This document shows positions 18,895 to 22,037 of a stretch of 22,037 nt of DNA, in pieces; the first letter of the stretch is position 1, and the number at the start of each line of letters is the position of its first letter. This stretch comes from a virus. The notes beneath the pieces were generated by a model, which made no database searches, had not been told where the DNA came from, and saw only the letters and a list, made by a program, of their open reading frames with translations. Position numbers and translations under genes: made by a program. The DNA is taken from positions 1-22,037 of IMG/VR virus record IMGVR_UViG_3300037119_006491, one strand, 5' to 3'.

Positions 18895-19044
18895 ATGACG
18901 GATTGGAAAGCAGCTCGTTCGGTGTGCCGCGACATCGCTGCGGACATGGCGAAGGATGCGCACGACTTTGAACTACTCGACGCCCTCACCCGCAAAGAGC
19001 AGCCGTCTGCGCTGGTTGAGATAGCTAAAGAGTTGCGCCGGTAG
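18895..19044 (+). CDS. Helical 49-aa protein
   Basis: ATG 18895 with AAAGG 7-11 bases upstream, stop TAG 19042-19044. The product MTDWKAARSVCRDIAADMAK continues DAHDFELLDALTRKEQPSA and ends LVEIAKELRR, nearly all helix. No recognised family. It is the last gene before a short gap (19045-19130) that carries a promoter-like element and an inverted repeat. Confidence 0.5.
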   Translation: MTDWKAARSVCRDIAADMAKDAHDFELLDALTRKEQPSALVEIAKELRR

Positions 19045-19067
19045 CGGACTGTTCAATTCTGCACTTG

Positions 19068-19095
19068 TTGAAATAGCCATCGAAGCGCATACTCT
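19068..19095 (+). promoter_or_regulatory. Possible promoter before the coiled-coil/secreted gene unit
   Basis: TTGAAA (19068-19073, 5 of 6) with a 16-base spacer to TACTCT (19090-19095, 3 of 6) lies in the 86-base gap before the last gene block. The -10 match is weak. If used, the downstream inverted repeat 19094-19121 would lie at the transcript start. Confidence 0.3.
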
Positions 19096-19121
19096 CGCCA
19101 GCCTTCTTCGCCAGTGGCGAG
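19094..19121. repeat. 7-bp inverted repeat in gap before last gene block
   Basis: CTCGCCA (19094-19100) and TGGCGAG (19115-19121) form a perfect stem with a 14-base loop. No T run follows on either side, so it is not a typical terminator. It may be an mRNA structure or operator. Confidence 0.45.
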
Positions 19122-19130
19122 CCTTCACCG

Positions 19131-19451
19131 TTGTCCATCACACTCCACGTCTATCTCAACGGTGAAGAAGTCTCTGGAATCACTGGCATTCTCGCGTCCA
19201 TCCGTCAGCAGGGAGTTGGCCTCATGGCCCTATCCGCCGCGCAAGCCGCGAAACTCGAAGCGCTGAAAGCCACGATTGACACCGTCTCAGCCGGCCTTCG
19301 GGCTGACATCGAAGCCCTGAAGGCCGCGATCACTCCTGGCGCCGACCCGGCCGTCGATGAGGCGTTTGATGCGTTGGCTGCGCGCCTGGCACCATTGGCC
19401 GCGTTAGATGCCGAGAACCCCGGCGGCGCGCCTCCTCCCAATCAGGTCTAG
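19131..19451 (+). CDS. Coiled-coil Ala-rich protein (106 aa)
   Basis: The frame opens at TTG 19131 (GGCGAG upstream); ATG 19224 with AGGGAG is a possible shorter start. It reads SITLHVYLNGEEVSGITGIL, then MALSAAQAAKLEALKATIDT and a long Ala/Leu helix, then AVDEAFDALAARLAPLAALD and a Pro-rich end NPGGAPPPNQV. Such 'helical repeat with Pro-rich C-end' proteins are frequent in phage genomes near lysis or virion genes. It may be a trimeric coiled coil. Its stop is one base from the next ATG, so it starts the secreted gene unit. Confidence 0.6.
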   Translation: MSITLHVYLNGEEVSGITGILASIRQQGVGLMALSAAQAAKLEALKATIDTVSAGLRADIEALKAAITPGADPAVDEAFDALAARLAPLAALDAENPGGAPPPNQV

Positions 19452-19452
19452 G

Positions 19453-20031
19453 ATGCGCTGGCGGTGGCTGGCGTGGCTCTTCGTAGCTGCGTCAGTCTCT
19501 CCCTCTTGGGCGCAGACCGTCATCACGGATCCTGCCCAACAGATCCTCGGATGGGATTTTGTCGCGCAACCTGACGCCGGAGTCATCACGCCTGCGGACA
19601 TGAGCGCGATCACGGGCCGGGTCTATATCAACGCGGAACCCGCGATCACAGCGACGGGTATTTCCTGCGATGCGACGGTCTGCAAGATGCCGTGGCCGTC
19701 GGCATTAGCGACGCGGTTACGGGCGCCTGGCGTGTTCTGGTCGGTGCAACTCGCGCTGGTGAACACGCAGGGCGAAAGCCTCAAGAGCCTTCCTCCGCTG
19801 ATCCTTACAACGGCAGTCCTCCCTGGCGTGACTTGCCCCTATGTCACTCCGGCGGGCGTGCTGACCCCGCTGCAGTTAGGCGAGTTTCGAGAGGGGATCA
19901 ATGCGTTCCCGTCCATTACCCGCAACGATCAACTCCTTAGCATGGGGATGGAACTGGTGTTGCGCAAGGACTCCGCCACGACGGTCCGGATGCGCGCGAC
20001 GTGCGTAGGGATTCCTGTCGGAGGCGTATGA
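19453..20031 (+). CDS. Secreted protein with Sec signal peptide (192 aa)
   Basis: ATG 19453 gives a clear Sec signal peptide MRWRWLAWLFVAASVSPSWA followed by Q (cleavage expected near residue 20-21), so the mature part leaves the cytoplasm. The body starts TVITDPAQQILGWDFVAQPD and looks beta-rich, with AITGRVYINAEP, cysteines in ISCDATVCKMPW and TCPYVTPAGVLTP, and an end TTVRMRATCVGIPVGGV. The first 110 residues look like an Ig-like module. No family recognised. A secreted phage product is unusual. Its stop overlaps the next ATG (ATGA), so it likely works with the G8 protein. Confidence 0.7.
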   Translation: MRWRWLAWLFVAASVSPSWAQTVITDPAQQILGWDFVAQPDAGVITPADMSAITGRVYINAEPAITATGISCDATVCKMPWPSALATRLRAPGVFWSVQLALVNTQGESLKSLPPLILTTAVLPGVTCPYVTPAGVLTPLQLGEFREGINAFPSITRNDQLLSMGMELVLRKDSATTVRMRATCVGIPVGGV

Positions 20032-22037
20032 CGGCCTGGGCGTTGGCGGTGGCGCTTGTGTTGGTGAGTGCCCCGGCGTCCGCGCAGATGTATATGGGCC
20101 TCGCGTCGGAAGGCTTCACCAAGCGTCCGACCTGCACCACTGCGCGGGCGGGCGATTACCACGATCCGGAGACGTGGGCCTGCGGGCATGTGCCAGGCCC
20201 ATTGGAATGGGCGGACATCGAGCACGACGTCACGCAATCGCTCACCATCACAATCGGCACGCTCTACATCGGGCCGACAGCATCGTTGGCCTCGACGAAC
20301 GGCGGTATTGAACTGGTTTTCTCCGACGTGCCGGTCCGCGACGAATCACAATTCGATACGGGTTTGGTATCCGAAGCCCGCAGTATCAGCCTGAAGGGAA
20401 CGCCGAAGACCGCCTGGACGACCACGACGACCGGGTTGAGTGCAGGCGCGGCGTTCATGGAGGTCAAGGACTGCGCGGGCTGGCGGACGGGGGACCGCGT
20501 GCTCCTCGCCGACACCCGTGAGGCACGCTATAGCTTTACCGAAAACATGCGCCCAGAGGTCCGCACCATCTCCACGCTCTTCGGCTGTCGCGTGACGTTC
20601 AATACACCCCTGACGCACGACTACCCGACCGCCCGCGATCACAACCAGGTGGTCGAGCGGACAATCCCGGTGGGGAACCTGACGCGGGACTACGTCATTC
20701 GCTCCGCGAACCCGAACGGCACGCGCGCGCATGCGCTGTTCACGGGTGCGGGCCGCGTCGACCTGCAGTACGTCGCCTTTCAGGATATGGGTCGGACCAA
20801 TATCGACTCGATCATGCACGACACGACGAACAAGATTGGGCGCTACGCCGGGTGTCACTTTCATCATTTGACGCAGCCTGGATCGCAATGCGTGGGAGTT
20901 GTTGTCGAGCGTGCGAAAAAACACGGCTTCGTCTTGCACGATACCAACGAACAGATCTTCCGTGACAATCTCTGCTTTGATGCCTATGGGGCGTGCGTTT
21001 ACACGGAGACTGGTGACGAAGAAAACAATCTACTTGACAACAATTTGGTGATCTCAGTTAGTGGCGGCGGGCGGTTCTCGCAAGGCTCGTTCAATCTCAA
21101 TGGTCCCGGCGGAGATGGGGCTTGTTTCGAGTTGTGGGGGATGCGGAACATCGTCACGCGCAACGTCGGCGCCAACTGCGAGATTGCCGGGTTTGAAGTG
21201 TGGAACACGGGATCGCGTGGCGCACATGCCATCAAGGTCTTCACGGATAACGAGGCGATTGGGAATACGTGGGGCCTGTCGTTCTGGACAGTCGGCGCCT
21301 TCGGGACGCCGAGCGTGGTCGACCACTTCATGGAGTGGCACAACTCCACGAACGGGCTCTACATGTACGAGCAGCGGGACGTGGAATTTCGAGATTGGTA
21401 CGGGCGATCCGATCCGTCCTACTCGGTCGCGGCCGGGACGCGTGGCTTGGGGAAAAACACGTGGTTCGGCGACTACGACCCCGGTGCCTTCATGCTGTGG
21501 ACGCGGCCGAACATCCAGAACAAAGATGACGGGATCGTATTGCCCTACGGCACGGCGACGCCGGTCATGGGGCCAGGCGATCGGGTGATGCGCGTCGTGG
21601 ATGGCTACTTCTACAACACGCGCGACGTGGTGCAGTTTGTCAATCAGACCTCGAATGGCCGACCGGCTGGCGCGTTCAAGGCGGAATTCATCCGGCCGAT
21701 CCATGGCAATCCGATCGGTACCCACTACGGGAAACAGTTCAACGCGGGTGATGCCATTACACTGATGACCGTGGACGTTGTCGATTATCAGGGCGTGACT
21801 GGTGATAGTTTTCGCGTCTTCGGTACGCAGCAGGAACCGACGGCGCTGATGACGCAGACCGGCGTTGGGAACTTTGGCTGCCCAGAAGCGGGCTTGACGA
21901 ATCAGCAGTGTTTCACGACGCACGGCGTGACGACATTCGGTGAGCTGACGCCTGCGACGGCGGTCTCCCGAGCGCGGATTGCTGGGAAGGTGCTAGGCGG
22001 TGTCATTGGACCTGAGCCACTCGTGGCGCCTCGGAAT
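20028..22037 (+). CDS. Secreted G8-domain / beta-helix protein (3' end beyond window)
   Basis: A continuous frame of 670 codons from ATG 20028 to the window edge with no stop. The signal peptide MTAWALAVALVLVSAPASAQ predicts export. Residues about 40-160 match a G8 domain: GDYHDPETWACGHVPGP, TITIGTLYIGPTASL, LKGTPKTAWT and GWRTGDRVLL (the 'Wsdp.TW..G.vPg ... I.G.L' pattern). Then follow NLTRDYVIRSANPNGTRAHA and VDLQYVAFQDMGRTNI, and a long series of short strands such as LDNNLVISV, NIVTRNVGANCEIAGFEVW and VVDHFMEWHNSTNGLYMYE, typical of a right-handed beta-helix. Relatives include eukaryotic CEMIP/TMEM2 and bacterial extracellular proteins that may act on or bind polysaccharide. It has GGAGG 4 bases before ATG. 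A depolymerase or adhesion role is inference. Confidence 0.75.
   Translation, partial: MTAWALAVALVLVSAPASAQMYMGLASEGFTKRPTCTTARAGDYHDPETWACGHVPGPLEWADIEHDVTQSLTITIGTLYIGPTASLASTNGGIELVFSDVPVRDESQFDTGLVSEARSISLKGTPKTAWTTTTTGLSAGAAFMEVKDCAGWRTGDRVLLADTREARYSFTENMRPEVRTISTLFGCRVTFNTPLTHDYPTARDHNQVVERTIPVGNLTRDYVIRSANPNGTRAHALFTGAGRVDLQYVAFQDMGRTNIDSIMHDTTNKIGRYAGCHFHHLTQPGSQCVGVVVERAKKHGFVLHDTNEQIFRDNLCFDAYGACVYTETGDEENNLLDNNLVISVSGGGRFSQGSFNLNGPGGDGACFELWGMRNIVTRNVGANCEIAGFEVWNTGSRGAHAIKVFTDNEAIGNTWGLSFWTVGAFGTPSVVDHFMEWHNSTNGLYMYEQRDVEFRDWYGRSDPSYSVAAGTRGLGKNTWFGDYDPGAFMLWTRPNIQNKDDGIVLPYGTATPVMGPGDRVMRVVDGYFYNTRDVVQFVNQTSNGRPAGAFKAEFIRPIHGNPIGTHYGKQFNAGDAITLMTVDVVDYQGVTGDSFRVFGTQQEPTALMTQTGVGNFGCPEAGLTNQQCFTTHGVTTFGELTPATAVSRARIAGKVLGGVIGPEPLVAPRN

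Overview
The window is a 22 kb piece of a GC-rich tailed-phage genome (siphovirus type), free or integrated. I base this on the order head-tail connector genes, tail terminator, tail tube, frameshifted tail chaperone, tape measure and tail hub, followed by early genes for single-strand annealing, a YqaJ-type exonuclease and a replication initiator. Genes are packed with ATGA, TGATG, TAATG and TAGTG overlaps. No terminase, capsid, integrase, endolysin or tRNA is visible. The host cannot be named. The high GC and two proteins with Sec signal peptides at the right end would fit a soil or environmental diderm, but that is a guess.

Layout. 1-2694 (+): end of an unknown gene, head-tail adaptor, an inserted 51-aa DUF5670/Lmo0937-like membrane protein, HK97 gp10-like protein, tail terminator, tail tube protein interrupted by an in-frame TGA, an unknown tail protein, and tail chaperones G/GT with an A-AAA-AAC slippery site. 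2694-7933 (+): tape measure, a virion-type protein, and a 1125-aa hub protein with two N-terminal IPT/TIG domains. 7955-8640 (+): a two-TM holin-like protein, a 32-aa membrane peptide and a zinc ribbon. 8726-10396 (-): six leftward genes including a cupin-like protein. 10397-10508: divergent control region with a promoter and operator-like repeats. 10509-16414 (+): Cro-like regulator, frame-disrupted HNH protein, a run of tiny membrane proteins, zinc proteins, then ERF annealing protein, YqaJ-type exonuclease and a second HNH protein. 16435-17152 (+): a separate promoter and the replication initiator, whose middle carries a palindrome cluster that may be the origin. 17149-19044 (+): small conserved phage genes, many with Cys pairs. 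19131-22037 (+): a coiled-coil protein and two overlapping secreted proteins. The second has a G8 domain and a beta-helix-like body and is still open at the window edge.

How the parts fit. The left third builds the tail. The early region after 10.4 kb supplies regulation, recombination (ERF annealing plus 5'-3' resection) and replication. The leftward cluster, the DUF5670-like gene and the secreted pair look like accessory cargo. The points most worth a second look are the TGA in the tail tube gene, the secreted G8 protein, the origin-like repeats inside the initiator gene and the leftward cupin-like cluster.
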